Translations under genes and position numbers: made by a program
Part shown: positions 14,819 through 22,831 of the stretch, piece by piece
Numbering within the stretch: position 1 is the stretch's first letter
How the letters are laid out: the number at the start of each line of letters is the position of its first letter
From: DASQFI01 sp035633215
Lineage (GTDB): Bacteria > Acidobacteriota > Vicinamibacteria > Vicinamibacterales > SCN-69-37
Length of the DNA: 64,000 bases
Assembly: GCA_035633215.1 (NCBI GenBank)
Contig: DASQFI010000048.1
Coordinates: 124,001 to 188,000 of the forward strand
Reading direction: 5' to 3'
The notes under the pieces: model-generated
What the model was told of the DNA's origin: nothing
Seen by the model: the letters and a program-made list of their open reading frames with translations, nothing else
Databases searched by the model: none

Positions 14819-17511
14819 CGCGCGGACGGGCGCCGCGTATCGTCCGCGCCTTCCTGCGGCGCCTCGGCGCGCGCGAGGATCGCGAGTTCCTCGTCGCTGA
14901 TCTCGATGAGGAGTACGACGCCCTCCGTGCCGCGAAAGGCGTCCGTCACGCTCGCCGGTGGTACCGGGAGCAGGCCGCGCGATCGACCTTGCCGCTCATT
15001 CGAAGTCGTATCCAATCGTGGCGGGGAGAAACCTCCATGGTCCCGACGAGATCCGTGCTGATGCGATGGGTGCGCGATGTCCGGTTCGCGCTTCGTGGTC
15101 TTGGGGCCAGTCGGGCGCATACCTCCGTCGCGATCCTGACGCTGGCACTCGGGATCGGCATCAACGCCGCGGTCTTCAGCATCGTCGATTCGGTGCTGCT
15201 GCGTCCGCTGCCGTTCCCGTCGGCCGATCGGCTGACACGGCTCTGGAACCAGCAGCTGCCACAGGGTTTCAGCTACGAGGGGTTCTCGCCCGCGCTGGTC
15301 GGGGCCTGGCGCCGGCAGACGGACCTGTTCGAGCGCGTCGAAGCGTCCACCGCCGCCTCCTTCGTCTATGAGCACGGCACCGGCGCGTCAATGATCGCGG
15401 GCGCGTACGTCACGCCAGAACTGCTCTCGATGCTCGGGGCGAGGCCGCTCCTCGGGCGTCTCTTCGCGCCCGGCGACGGACGCACTGGCGCAGCGCGGCT
15501 GGCTGTCGTCAGCGAGTCGTTCTGGCGCGGGGAGCTTGCCGGCGATCGTGGTGTCGTCTCGCGCCGAATCCGCCTCGATGGACATGAGTTCGCCGTCATC
15601 GGCGTGGCGCCGTCCAGTTTCCGCTATCCGACCGAATTGCAGCAGATCTGGATTCCGTACGACGTGGAGCAGCCACCAGTCGAGACCCATGCCGGCGAGC
15701 GCTTCGCCGTGATGGCCCGCCGGCGCGATGATCTGACTGCGTCCGAGGTCGCCGATCGCGTCAAGGCGCGAGGCGCAGAGGTGCACGTCGCGGCCGGCCA
15801 GGCGCCGGTGCCGGGCGGGAAAGGCACCTTGACGGCGAGGGCCGTGCCGGTTGGCGATAGCGTGGCCGACCGGACTGAACGGTCACTCTGGGTGCTGGCC
15901 GGCGCGGTGGGGTTCCTGCTCCTGATCGTGTGCGCGAATGTCGCGAGCCTCACACTTTCACGCGCCTTGGCGCGCGTGCGGGATCTCAGCGTCCGCAGCG
16001 CGCTCGGCGCGGGACGTCGCGATCTCATTCGCGTCACGCTCATCGAGCACGGCCTGATCGCGGGCGCGGGCGCGCTGATGGGGGTGGGCGTCGGGAAGCT
16101 GGCCCTGCTCGCGACCAGCGCCATGCTGCCGGAGTCGATGACGCTTCGCGCCTTCAACGTCATCGATCTCGACGATCGGGCGCTGCTGTTCCTCGTCGCG
16201 GTCACGATCATCACGGCGCTGCTGGTCTGTTTGCCGCCGGTCCTGATCGCGTCGCGCACCACCGTCGCGGACGTGCTCAGACACGCGTCGCGTTCGACGA
16301 CGGGATCGACGGCGGCGCGCCGGTTTCGATCCGGACTGGTCGTCAGCGAGGTCGCGCTGGCACTCGTCCTCCTCGTGGGCGCGGCGTTGATGACGCGAAG
16401 CCTCGTGAATCTCCAGCAGATCGACATCGGGCTCGATCCCGAAGGTCTCGTGTCCACGCAGTTGGCGATGCCGCAGCCCGGATTCGCGGATCCATCGGCG
16501 CGCGATCAGTTCTTTGACGCGCTCCTCGCGCGGCTGCGAGCCATGCCTGGAGTCACGGCAGCGTCGGCGGGCGGCCTGCCGCCGCGGACGACGGCCGTCA
16601 GCTACGGTCCGCTCGAGTTCGCCGACCGTCCGGGCGAGCGATCGAAGCCCGTCGTCCTGAGCGCGTACGAGATCTGGCCGGAGTTCTTCCGCGCCGCGGG
16701 CATCCGGCTCGTGGACGGCCGCGTCTTCTCGGCCGATCGCACCGCGCCCGAGGTCATCGTGAGCGCCGGCTTTGCCGCGAAGCATTGGCCCAGGGGCGGC
16801 GCGGTCGGACAGCGGTTCCGGGTCGGTGGCGGCGATTGGCTCACCGTGGTCGGCGTCACCTCGGACGTCCGAGAGATGTCGGAGGACGACACGACGGACG
16901 AGTCGGAGGTGTATTACCCACGCGGCGGACTGCAGAACGCCATGTACGCGACGGGTCCGACCTCGCTCATCGCAGCGTACGAGACGGTCGTGGTCCGCAC
17001 CGATCGTCCGGCGGCCGCGGCGCAGATGATCGCGCGCGCGGTCAGCCGCGTCGACCCCCGCGTCGTCGTCGCTCGGACGACGTTGGCCGAGCATCAGTTT
17101 GCCCAGTCGATTGCGCGTCCGCGAATCGTGTTTCTGATGATGTCGGTGTTCGGCGGCTTCGGACTCGTGCTCGCGGCCGGCGGGATCTACGGCGTCCTGT
17201 CGTGCCTGGTGACCCAGCGGCTGCGCGAGCTGGGTCTGCGTCTCGCGCTCGGCGCAAGCCCCGCACAGGTCTTTCGGCTCGTGCTCGGCAGCGGTCTCCG
17301 GCTGACTGCAGCAGGCCTGTTGGTCGGCCTTGGTCTCGCGCTGGCGCTCGTGCGGATGATGCGCTCGCTGCTGTATGACGTGGAGGCGACCGATCCGATC
17401 TCCGTCCTAGCCGTAATTACGGTTCTGACGGTGTCGGCCGCGCTCGCCGCCTGGTGGCCGGCGCGCCGCGCGATGCGCGTGAATCCGATCACGCTCTTGC
17501 GCGAAGAGTAG
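14815..17511 (+). CDS. ADOP-family permease, MacB/FtsX-like (PadR-linked)
   Basis: 898 residues, coupled by ATGA to the PadR gene. The N-terminal prefix (LGAREDREFLVADLDEEYDA, about 17-60) is the domain seen in PadR-linked permeases. Two MacB-like periplasmic halves follow, with FtsX helices at about 355-470 (VASLTLSRALARVRDLSVRS) and at the C-terminus (LVTQRLRELGLRLALGASPA). It ends in the typical WWPARRAMRVNPITLLREE. It lies in the inner membrane, has no ATPase partner nearby, and its cargo is unknown. It is a distant paralog of the permeases at 7268, 36523 and 39034. Confidence 0.9.
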   Translation: MTRGRAPRIVRAFLRRLGAREDREFLVADLDEEYDALRAAKGVRHARRWYREQAARSTLPLIRSRIQSWRGETSMVPTRSVLMRWVRDVRFALRGLGASRAHTSVAILTLALGIGINAAVFSIVDSVLLRPLPFPSADRLTRLWNQQLPQGFSYEGFSPALVGAWRRQTDLFERVEASTAASFVYEHGTGASMIAGAYVTPELLSMLGARPLLGRLFAPGDGRTGAARLAVVSESFWRGELAGDRGVVSRRIRLDGHEFAVIGVAPSSFRYPTELQQIWIPYDVEQPPVETHAGERFAVMARRRDDLTASEVADRVKARGAEVHVAAGQAPVPGGKGTLTARAVPVGDSVADRTERSLWVLAGAVGFLLLIVCANVASLTLSRALARVRDLSVRSALGAGRRDLIRVTLIEHGLIAGAGALMGVGVGKLALLATSAMLPESMTLRAFNVIDLDDRALLFLVAVTIITALLVCLPPVLIASRTTVADVLRHASRSTTGSTAARRFRSGLVVSEVALALVLLVGAALMTRSLVNLQQIDIGLDPEGLVSTQLAMPQPGFADPSARDQFFDALLARLRAMPGVTAASAGGLPPRTTAVSYGPLEFADRPGERSKPVVLSAYEIWPEFFRAAGIRLVDGRVFSADRTAPEVIVSAGFAAKHWPRGGAVGQRFRVGGGDWLTVVGVTSDVREMSEDDTTDESEVYYPRGGLQNAMYATGPTSLIAAYETVVVRTDRPAAAAQMIARAVSRVDPRVVVARTTLAEHQFAQSIARPRIVFLMMSVFGGFGLVLAAGGIYGVLSCLVTQRLRELGLRLALGASPAQVFRLVLGSGLRLTAAGLLVGLGLALALVRMMRSLLYDVEATDPISVLAVITVLTVSAALAAWWPARRAMRVNPITLLREE

Positions 17512-17566
17512 TCGCAGCTAGAGACCTTTCCGTCACCCGTCGATAACTTGATCGACAGGGACTGGT

Positions 17567-18751
17567 GTGACCTTCCGTTTCTTGACACGATCAGCTGCCT
17601 ACGAATTTGTCGCCCTGCTGCTCCTGGGCGGTACGTTCGCCGCGACCTTCCGTGCGGACCGATTAGAGGCCAGGCAGTCGGGCGGGCTGAAAGTTGTCGA
17701 GGTCAACGAGCCCGAAGGTCAGATTCTGAGCTACCGGCACCTCGCGAGTTCGACCGAAGTGCTCATGCGAGGGACCCGGCTCGCGCCGGACGCCCGCGTC
17801 AAACTCAAAGTTGGCAGCCGCCCTGGTTTCGTCGAGCTCGACATCAACCGCGGCGGAATCACGGGGCTGAAACCCGCGCACCGGCTTGGCAGGGATTTCC
17901 TGACATACGTGTTGTGGGCCGTCTCCGTGGATGGGCGGGCCTCCAATCTCGGCGAGATTACCTTCGACGGCGAGGCGGCGGTTGCAGTGAATCTGACCAC
18001 GCCTTATCAGACCTTCTGGCTGATGGCGACTGCCGAGCCGAACTTCGCCGTGGTCGATCCAAGCTCGCGCATCGTGCTCTTCAGCGTGAAACACGTTGAC
18101 GCGAGCAACAGTCGAGCGATTCCGATTACCGGCAAGCTGTTCTACTTCACGCACTACTCCGTCTATGAATCGACGCCCGGCGACGCACCTGCGGGCGTTC
18201 CGAATCAGCTTCTGCAAGCCCGCAAAGCGGTGGAACTGGCGTCGCACTCGACTCTGTTGACCGCTCCTCAATTGGAGATCGGCCTGAAGGAGGAGCAGTA
18301 CATCCGCGAAGCGCTCGCGCAGGCCAGAGCGTTCCTTCGTCGAGCGGAGGAGGCGTTCAAGCAGGATCCCAGGCGCGCTGACGTCATCCAGTTCGCGCGC
18401 ACGGCGGCACAGAGTGCCGAAAACGCGCGCGCGCTCGCATTGGGCGCGGTCGGCGGCGTCGTGGCCCGCCAGCTGGAGACCGAGCTGATCAAACTTCGTG
18501 AGGAGCTCGTCAGCCTGAAAACCGGTGAGCCCGGGGTCGCACGGCGGCCCGCCAACGCTGAAGCGATCGTGCCGGGATTGCGGCCAGGGTCGCTGCCAGG
18601 GTCGCTGCCGGGGTCGCCGCCGCCAGGGTCGCCGCCGGGATCGCCGGTATCGCCGCCGGTGTCACCACTCATCAAGCAGCCGGCGCTCTGGTTTGCTGTT
18701 GGCGGATGGGGGCTGGCCATCGTCCTGCTGTTCCGCCGAAGGTCACTCTGA
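17567..18751 (+). CDS. Membrane-anchored protein with coiled-coil and Pro/Gly/Ser linker, unknown function
   Basis: 394 residues from a GTG at 17567. An N-terminal signal or anchor (FVALLLLGGTFAATF) leads to a beta-rich domain (about 40-205) that I do not recognise. A helical, probably coiled-coil region follows (about 215-310: YIREALAQARAFLRRAEEAF, QLETELIKLREELVSL), then a low-complexity linker built of PGSLPGS-type units (about 335-370). A single C-terminal membrane helix (LWFAVGGWGLAIVLLF) ends in RRRSL. The two ends would anchor a periplasmic stalk. The diguanylate cyclase gene starts 5 bp later, so it may be a signalling partner; that is inference. Confidence 0.6.
   Translation: MTFRFLTRSAAYEFVALLLLGGTFAATFRADRLEARQSGGLKVVEVNEPEGQILSYRHLASSTEVLMRGTRLAPDARVKLKVGSRPGFVELDINRGGITGLKPAHRLGRDFLTYVLWAVSVDGRASNLGEITFDGEAAVAVNLTTPYQTFWLMATAEPNFAVVDPSSRIVLFSVKHVDASNSRAIPITGKLFYFTHYSVYESTPGDAPAGVPNQLLQARKAVELASHSTLLTAPQLEIGLKEEQYIREALAQARAFLRRAEEAFKQDPRRADVIQFARTAAQSAENARALALGAVGGVVARQLETELIKLREELVSLKTGEPGVARRPANAEAIVPGLRPGSLPGSLPGSPPPGSPPGSPVSPPVSPLIKQPALWFAVGGWGLAIVLLFRRRSL
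18584..18666 (+). repeat. 12-bp codon repeats encoding a PGS-rich linker
   Basis: Imperfect repeats of CCAGGGTCGCTG and CCGCCAGGGTCG-like units encode PGSLPGSLPGSPPPGSPPGS and related steps. Such arrays change copy number by slippage, so linker length may vary between strains. Confidence 0.75.
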
Positions 18752-18755
18752 ACGC

Positions 18756-19979
18756 GTGGCGCGCGCCACCCCTCCGTTGCGGCAAGTGACCGGGCTGCTG
18801 ACTCCCGGGGCGGTACTGCTGCTTGCCGCCTGGGCCGTTCAGAAAGAAGAAGTGGTGCGCAGCGCCGCGGCCCCATACGCGCTGTTTTTCTGCTGTGGCA
18901 CGCTGGCGGCCGCCATCCTGCTGAGCTGGTACTACGACCAGTCCCGTTTGCTCTGTCTGGCGTCGGCGTCCGCGCTGACCGTCTGGGCGTTGTCGCGATG
19001 GTCCGCCGATCCGAGTGCCGCGCGACTGACGGCCGTGCTCCTGCTTCCCCTGAACTTCATCCTCTTTGCCTCATTCAAAGAGCGTGGGGTGATGACGTTC
19101 GAAGGCTTCCTGCAGATTGGCGTGGTGATCGCCCAGGTCTTGGGCGTGATCTGGGTGCACGAGGCGAACAGTCAGAGCCTCGAGTTGTTCCTGAAATGGG
19201 GCCAGCGATCCGACGCATGGACGACGCTGCCGGTGCCAACGGTCCTCGCGTTTGCGATCGCGTTCGTGACGCTGCTCGCGTTCGTGATCGGCCGCCGGAC
19301 CAAAGTCGAATCAGGATTGCTCTGGGCGCTCACGTTGACGTTCCTGGGCGTGAACCAGATGCTGGCGCCGGACGGTCATCTCATCTACCTGGGCACTGCC
19401 GGACTGGTTCTCGTGTTTGCCGTGCTCGAACACGGGTTTGACATCGCCTACCGCGATGAGCTGACCGGCCTGCCCGGCCGCAGGGCGTTCAACCGCATCA
19501 TGGAGCAGCTCAGCGGCAAGTACGCGCTCGCGATGTGCGATGTCGATCAATTCAAGAAACTCAATGACACCTATGGTCACGAGACGGGCGATCAGATTCT
19601 GAAGATGGTGGCCGTGAAGCTGTCACAGGTTGGCGGCGGCGGACGGGCATTTCGATATGGAGGCGAGGAGTTCCTCCTCGTCTTCAAGGGGCTCTCAGCC
19701 AGACAGGCGGAGCCGTTCGTGGAGTCCGTTCGCACCGCCATCGCTGACGCCAGGTTTGTTCTGCGCGGCGCCGACCGGCCCGCACAGAAGCCCGCGCGAC
19801 CGGAGAACGGACCTCAGAAGAAACACCACAGAATCGAGATCACGGTCAGTATTGGTGTCGCTGGCCGGTCCAAGAGACATTCGAGCCCCGAGCTGGTCCT
19901 GGATGCCGCCGACGCCGCGCTGTACCGCGCGAAGGAGGCCGGGCGGAACTGCGTGAAGCTGGCCGAGAGCACGCCGTAG
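18756..19979 (+). CDS. Membrane-bound diguanylate cyclase (GGDEF)
   Basis: 407 residues from a GTG at 18756; the frame is open further upstream, but that part is antisense-like and overlaps the preceding gene. The first about 225 residues hold six or seven membrane helices (LLTPGAVLLLAAWAV, LTAVLLLPLNFILFA and others). The GGDEF domain starts at DELTGLPGRRAFNR. It has MCDVDQFKKLNDTYGHETGD for metal and substrate contacts and an active GGEEF site at about 303. It makes cyclic di-GMP. A charged insertion (RPAQKPARPENGPQKKHH) lies late in the domain. It is probably cotranscribed with the preceding membrane protein. Confidence 0.88.
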   Translation: MARATPPLRQVTGLLTPGAVLLLAAWAVQKEEVVRSAAAPYALFFCCGTLAAAILLSWYYDQSRLLCLASASALTVWALSRWSADPSAARLTAVLLLPLNFILFASFKERGVMTFEGFLQIGVVIAQVLGVIWVHEANSQSLELFLKWGQRSDAWTTLPVPTVLAFAIAFVTLLAFVIGRRTKVESGLLWALTLTFLGVNQMLAPDGHLIYLGTAGLVLVFAVLEHGFDIAYRDELTGLPGRRAFNRIMEQLSGKYALAMCDVDQFKKLNDTYGHETGDQILKMVAVKLSQVGGGGRAFRYGGEEFLLVFKGLSARQAEPFVESVRTAIADARFVLRGADRPAQKPARPENGPQKKHHRIEITVSIGVAGRSKRHSSPELVLDAADAALYRAKEAGRNCVKLAESTP

Positions 19980-20037
19980 CAGGCCGCTGAACGCGGCCTG
20001 AACTTCGAACTTAGAACTTCAAACTTAGAACTTAACG
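19980..20037 (+). repeat. Post-stop hairpin followed by 14-nt tandem repeats
   Basis: Directly after the TAG stop, CAGGCCGC (19980-19987) pairs with GCGGCCTG (19993-20000). Two 14-nt units, AACTTCGAACTTAG (20001) and AACTTCAAACTTAG (20015), and part of a third follow. There is no U-run after the stem, so a classical terminator is unlikely. A related element occurs at 43827. Confidence 0.7.
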
Positions 20038-20059
20038 AAAAACGGCCAGATTCAACCTG

Positions 20060-20566
20060 CTAGAACCTGTACGACACCGCAAGCGAGACGACGACGAAGG
20101 TATAGGACACTTCGATGCCCACGTGCTGGACCTCAATCGACGCGAACGGCTGCACGAGCGGCAGCACGGGCGTCTTCCGCGCCAGATGCATGAACCGGCC
20201 GTCGTAACCGGTGACGAATCCCAGCCGGAAGCCGAGGGACGCGCCGAGCGGGTGCGGGTCGGCCGAGAGGAGCGTCCGCTGGATGCCGCCGGTGAACGCG
20301 CGTCGCCCAAATGAGTTCAAAAAGGTCGCGCCGAAAAATCCGCGCCACGACAGTCCGATCACCCAGTTGTTGTCCACCGTCAGCACATCGTGCTTGAGGT
20401 GCACCGTCCACATGCCGACGTACAGCCGGGTCGGGTGATGCGTGCCAGTGTCACGTGAGCTGGAGTCCCCGGCTGCGGAGGCCGTGGACGATGTTTCGGG
20501 TGGGGGTGCGGTCTGCGCCCGGACGGCAGCGGGCAGAAGCAACGCGCACGCTAGAGCCGTTCTCAT
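20060..20566 (-). CDS. Outer-membrane beta-barrel protein, PagP-like
   Basis: 168 residues from the ATG at 20566, which gives a clean signal peptide (MRTALACALLLPAAVRAQT). The mature part has barrel-like strands and a pattern resembling PagP lipid A palmitoyltransferase: a histidine in GMWTVHL, an asparagine-serine pair in GATFLNSF where PagP has aspartate-serine, and the C-terminal TPVLPLVQPFASIEV block ending in an aromatic YRF. I infer lipid A or phospholipid acyl transfer at the outer membrane, weakly, because the aspartate is replaced. It is divergent from a PagL-like deacylase gene, which fits a shared envelope-remodelling role. Confidence 0.5.
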   Translation of the reverse strand: MRTALACALLLPAAVRAQTAPPPETSSTASAAGDSSSRDTGTHHPTRLYVGMWTVHLKHDVLTVDNNWVIGLSWRGFFGATFLNSFGRRAFTGGIQRTLLSADPHPLGASLGFRLGFVTGYDGRFMHLARKTPVLPLVQPFASIEVQHVGIEVSYTFVVVSLAVSYRF

Positions 20567-20905
20567 TCTCCTGTAGCGAGCCGCCTGCCGGAATTCCGCC
20601 GAAAGTCTCGCGATCCATGCAGGTCTTGCTCTGCGAGGAAATGAGAACGGCTCCAGCGTCATCAGCATGTCCTATTCTTCGGCCTAGAAATGAAGGAAGT
20701 GAAGGGGTGAAGGCCATGAAGAAGAGCTTTTCTTCATGAACTTCAGCTCTTCACTATCTTCATTTCCCGGAACTTGCGCCGGAAAGCTCTGTGCGGGCGA
20801 GACCGGGTGGCCGATACTACAGCCGGCTGGATCGGCGCAAACCTCAAGGCCCAGAGAGGGAACCGAGTTCTTCGGCGCTTGGTTGACCTCCACGAGGAGG
20901 ACTCG
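20567..20905. other. 339-bp divergent non-coding spacer
   Basis: The spacer between the PagP-like and PagL-like genes must hold both promoters. Its clearest structure is the 80-bp imperfect palindrome at 20687-20766, annotated separately. Frames across it have no ribosome sites or recognisable protein features. A GAGGAGG ribosome site at 20894-20900 serves the PagL-like gene. Confidence 0.7.
20687..20766. repeat. 80-bp imperfect palindrome rich in GAAG
   Basis: Two 40-bp arms meet at 20726/20727 and pair at 33 of 40 positions. The arms are built of GAAG-type steps (GAAATGAAG at the outside, TGAAGAAGAG next to the centre). It lies in a divergent spacer and could form a long cruciform or RNA hairpin. 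It looks like a repetitive intergenic element rather than an operator because of its length. Confidence 0.8.
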
Positions 20906-22318
20906 GTGGCTCGACGTGCGTGGATCGCGATCGGCATGGTCGCAGTGTGCTGGCCCGGTCCGCTGTTCGCCCAGGTCCGCCTGAAGCTTCCGGACGTCCC
21001 GACCAGTCTTCTGACCGAAGCCGACACACCGCGAGGGGACGGGGGTCAATTGTGGAAAACTCCAGGGACTCCACTGTCGACCGCGTCCCAGGAGTTTTCC
21101 ACAATTGACCCCCGTCCCCTTACACACGCCCGTTCCGGGGCGCCGCCCGGCGCCGCTGATCCGGCTCCTCCGCAGACGACCTCGATCCACGATCCTCGGG
21201 CGCAATACCCGAAGTACCTCGCGAATTCCTACTTCGGCATCAACGTGGGCTTCCTGCACTATCCCTTTTCATCCGAGCAAATGGAGCCCGGAAACGACGC
21301 CGATTCCGTGCGCGTGGGGCACGTCGCCGGACAAGTCGTGCTCATCGGTCACCACTTCAACGAGTATTTCTCCGCGCAGGCGGGATACACGCGGCCGGTC
21401 CGCTACGTGACCTATGTGAACGTGAACAACACGGGGTCGAGCCGCACGGTGTGGATGGCGTTTGCCGAGTTCATGGTACGGGCGCGGGTTCCCGTAAACG
21501 AACGGGTGGCCATCTATGGGAACGCCGGGCTCGCGATGACCAGCCGGCGGGGCTTCAGAATCGGCAGCACGACGGTCGTCAAAGACGCGCAGTACGCCTC
21601 CATGGTGGTCGGCGCCGGACTCGAGTACCGCCTCAACCCGAGCTGGGATGTGCTGGCCGGCGTGACGCGTGTGCCCACCAGTCTCGAGGACAATCAGCCT
21701 CGGACCCTGTTTCTGTCCGGCGGGATCAGATACAATCTCCGGCCGCTGCCCGTGGAGCGCGTCGAGCGGAATTCGCGGGGCGGGTTCGGGTTTCCCGAGA
21801 ACGTCCTGCAGATCGGCTTCACCACGAGTGCCTTCGGCTACGGCATCAACCAGTTTTTCGCCTCGCGTTTCCCGATCTTCTGGGGAGGTCGCGTCGAGGT
21901 CGCGCGGGGCTGGTCGCTGCATTACCAGCGCAATATCTTTCATACCGAGAAGCTGTTCTCCTTCGATGTCGGCGCGAGCGCCGCACAATGGAAGAGCAGG
22001 AAGAACGGCGAGAAGTTCCTGACCCTGTCCGTCTATCCGCTCCTGCGGCTGACCTTCTGGCGGACACCATTGGCGGATTGGTTCCTCTCGTACTCGGTCG
22101 CCGGGCCCAGCCGGATGACCCGCAAGGTGGTGGACGATCAGGACACCGGGACGAATCGGTTCACCTTTCAGGACTTCATGGGGATGGGCGTGTTCGCGGG
22201 CAAGGACCGCAACGTCATGATCGGGATCAAGATCGTCCACTACTCGAACGGAAATCTGTTTCCCAGGAATGCCGGCGTGGCGGTGCCCCTCACGTTCACG
22301 CTCGGGTACACCTTCTGA
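20906..22318 (+). CDS. Outer-membrane double-barrel protein: OMP barrel fused to PagL-like lipid A deacylase
   Basis: 470 residues from a GTG at 20906 with GAGGAGG five bases upstream. A signal peptide (WIAIGMVAVCWPGPLFAQ) comes first. Residues about 43-71 are encoded by an inserted palindrome. Residues about 105-285 are a first beta-barrel of the OmpA-like type (YFGINVGFLHYPF, VAIYGNAGLAMTSRRGF). The C-terminal half (about 295-470) matches PagL-type acyloxyacyl hydrolases: FQDFMGMGVFAGKDRNVMIG, then KIVHYSNGNLFPRNAGV with the catalytic His-x-Ser. PagL removes the 3-linked acyl chain of lipid A at the outer membrane. The fusion of two barrels is unusual. Confidence 0.75.
   Translation: MARRAWIAIGMVAVCWPGPLFAQVRLKLPDVPTSLLTEADTPRGDGGQLWKTPGTPLSTASQEFSTIDPRPLTHARSGAPPGAADPAPPQTTSIHDPRAQYPKYLANSYFGINVGFLHYPFSSEQMEPGNDADSVRVGHVAGQVVLIGHHFNEYFSAQAGYTRPVRYVTYVNVNNTGSSRTVWMAFAEFMVRARVPVNERVAIYGNAGLAMTSRRGFRIGSTTVVKDAQYASMVVGAGLEYRLNPSWDVLAGVTRVPTSLEDNQPRTLFLSGGIRYNLRPLPVERVERNSRGGFGFPENVLQIGFTTSAFGYGINQFFASRFPIFWGGRVEVARGWSLHYQRNIFHTEKLFSFDVGASAAQWKSRKNGEKFLTLSVYPLLRLTFWRTPLADWFLSYSVAGPSRMTRKVVDDQDTGTNRFTFQDFMGMGVFAGKDRNVMIGIKIVHYSNGNLFPRNAGVAVPLTFTLGYTF
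21034..21120. repeat. 87-bp near-perfect REP-like palindrome inside a coding sequence
   Basis: The arms at 21034-21069 and 21085-21120 pair at 35 of 36 positions; the outer 30 are perfect. The outer arm begins AGGGGACGGGGGTCAATTGT, and the loop is 15 nt (21070-21084). At 87 bp it keeps the reading frame, adding 29 residues just after the signal peptide of the PagL-like protein. Its form resembles elements moved by REP-associated tyrosine transposases; none is in the window. Confidence 0.9.
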
Positions 22319-22327
22319 CGTTTTTTC

Positions 22328-22831
22328 TTAGGTCATCGCTGTCAGACGGAGCGCGGTGATCCGCGCCTGCTCGGCGGCCGCGATCCGAATCTCGTCCGCC
22401 GGATCGTTCGTGAGGCGCGAGCGAAGATTCGCGAGCACCTCCGGCGCGCTCCGTCCCGTTGCGCAAATGATGAACACGTACCCGAACCGAGCCTCGTACT
22501 GGCGGTTGGAGTGCGCGAGATCCTGCAGCACTGTCGCCGGCGCGCCGGCCACGCCGGCTTGTTCCGCCTCCGAAAGATGTCGTGTTGCCGCAAAGCGGGC
22601 TCGCGACAGATCGCGTTCCCCGATTTTGGGGTGATGGCTGAAGGCCTCTTTCCAATCGTCAGGTGAGAGTGCGTGCCAGCAGTCCTCGGACGCGCTGAGG
22701 AGCCGGATCATATTGCCGAACGGACGGCGCGCCAGCATTCGCTCGACCCAGCGCGTCGAGCCGCAGCACGTCAACAGCAGCCGCCGTGCGTCGGCCGCCG
22801 ACGCCGAATCAAGCCGTTGCCACGGTTCCAT
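22328..22831 (-). CDS. uraD: OHCU decarboxylase (2-oxo-4-hydroxy-4-carboxy-5-ureidoimidazoline decarboxylase)
   Basis: 167 residues from the ATG at 22831; nine more residues upstream are possible. The family motifs are present: FGNMIRLLSASEDCWHAL, SHHPKIGERD with the catalytic histidine, AEQAGVAGA, and FGYVFIICATGRSAPEVLAN. It converts OHCU to S-allantoin in the last step of urate opening. It overlaps the end of the allantoicase gene by 23 bp and is probably cotranscribed with it. With uricase and HIU hydrolase nearby, the three-step urate-to-allantoin path is complete. Confidence 0.93.
   Translation of the reverse strand: MEPWQRLDSASAADARRLLLTCCGSTRWVERMLARRPFGNMIRLLSASEDCWHALSPDDWKEAFSHHPKIGERDLSRARFAATRHLSEAEQAGVAGAPATVLQDLAHSNRQYEARFGYVFIICATGRSAPEVLANLRSRLTNDPADEIRIAAAEQARITALRLTAMT

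Noticed and set aside
19980..20000. Hairpin after the diguanylate cyclase as a Rho-independent terminator
   Set aside because: No U-run follows the stem in either direction; the repeat-element reading fits better.
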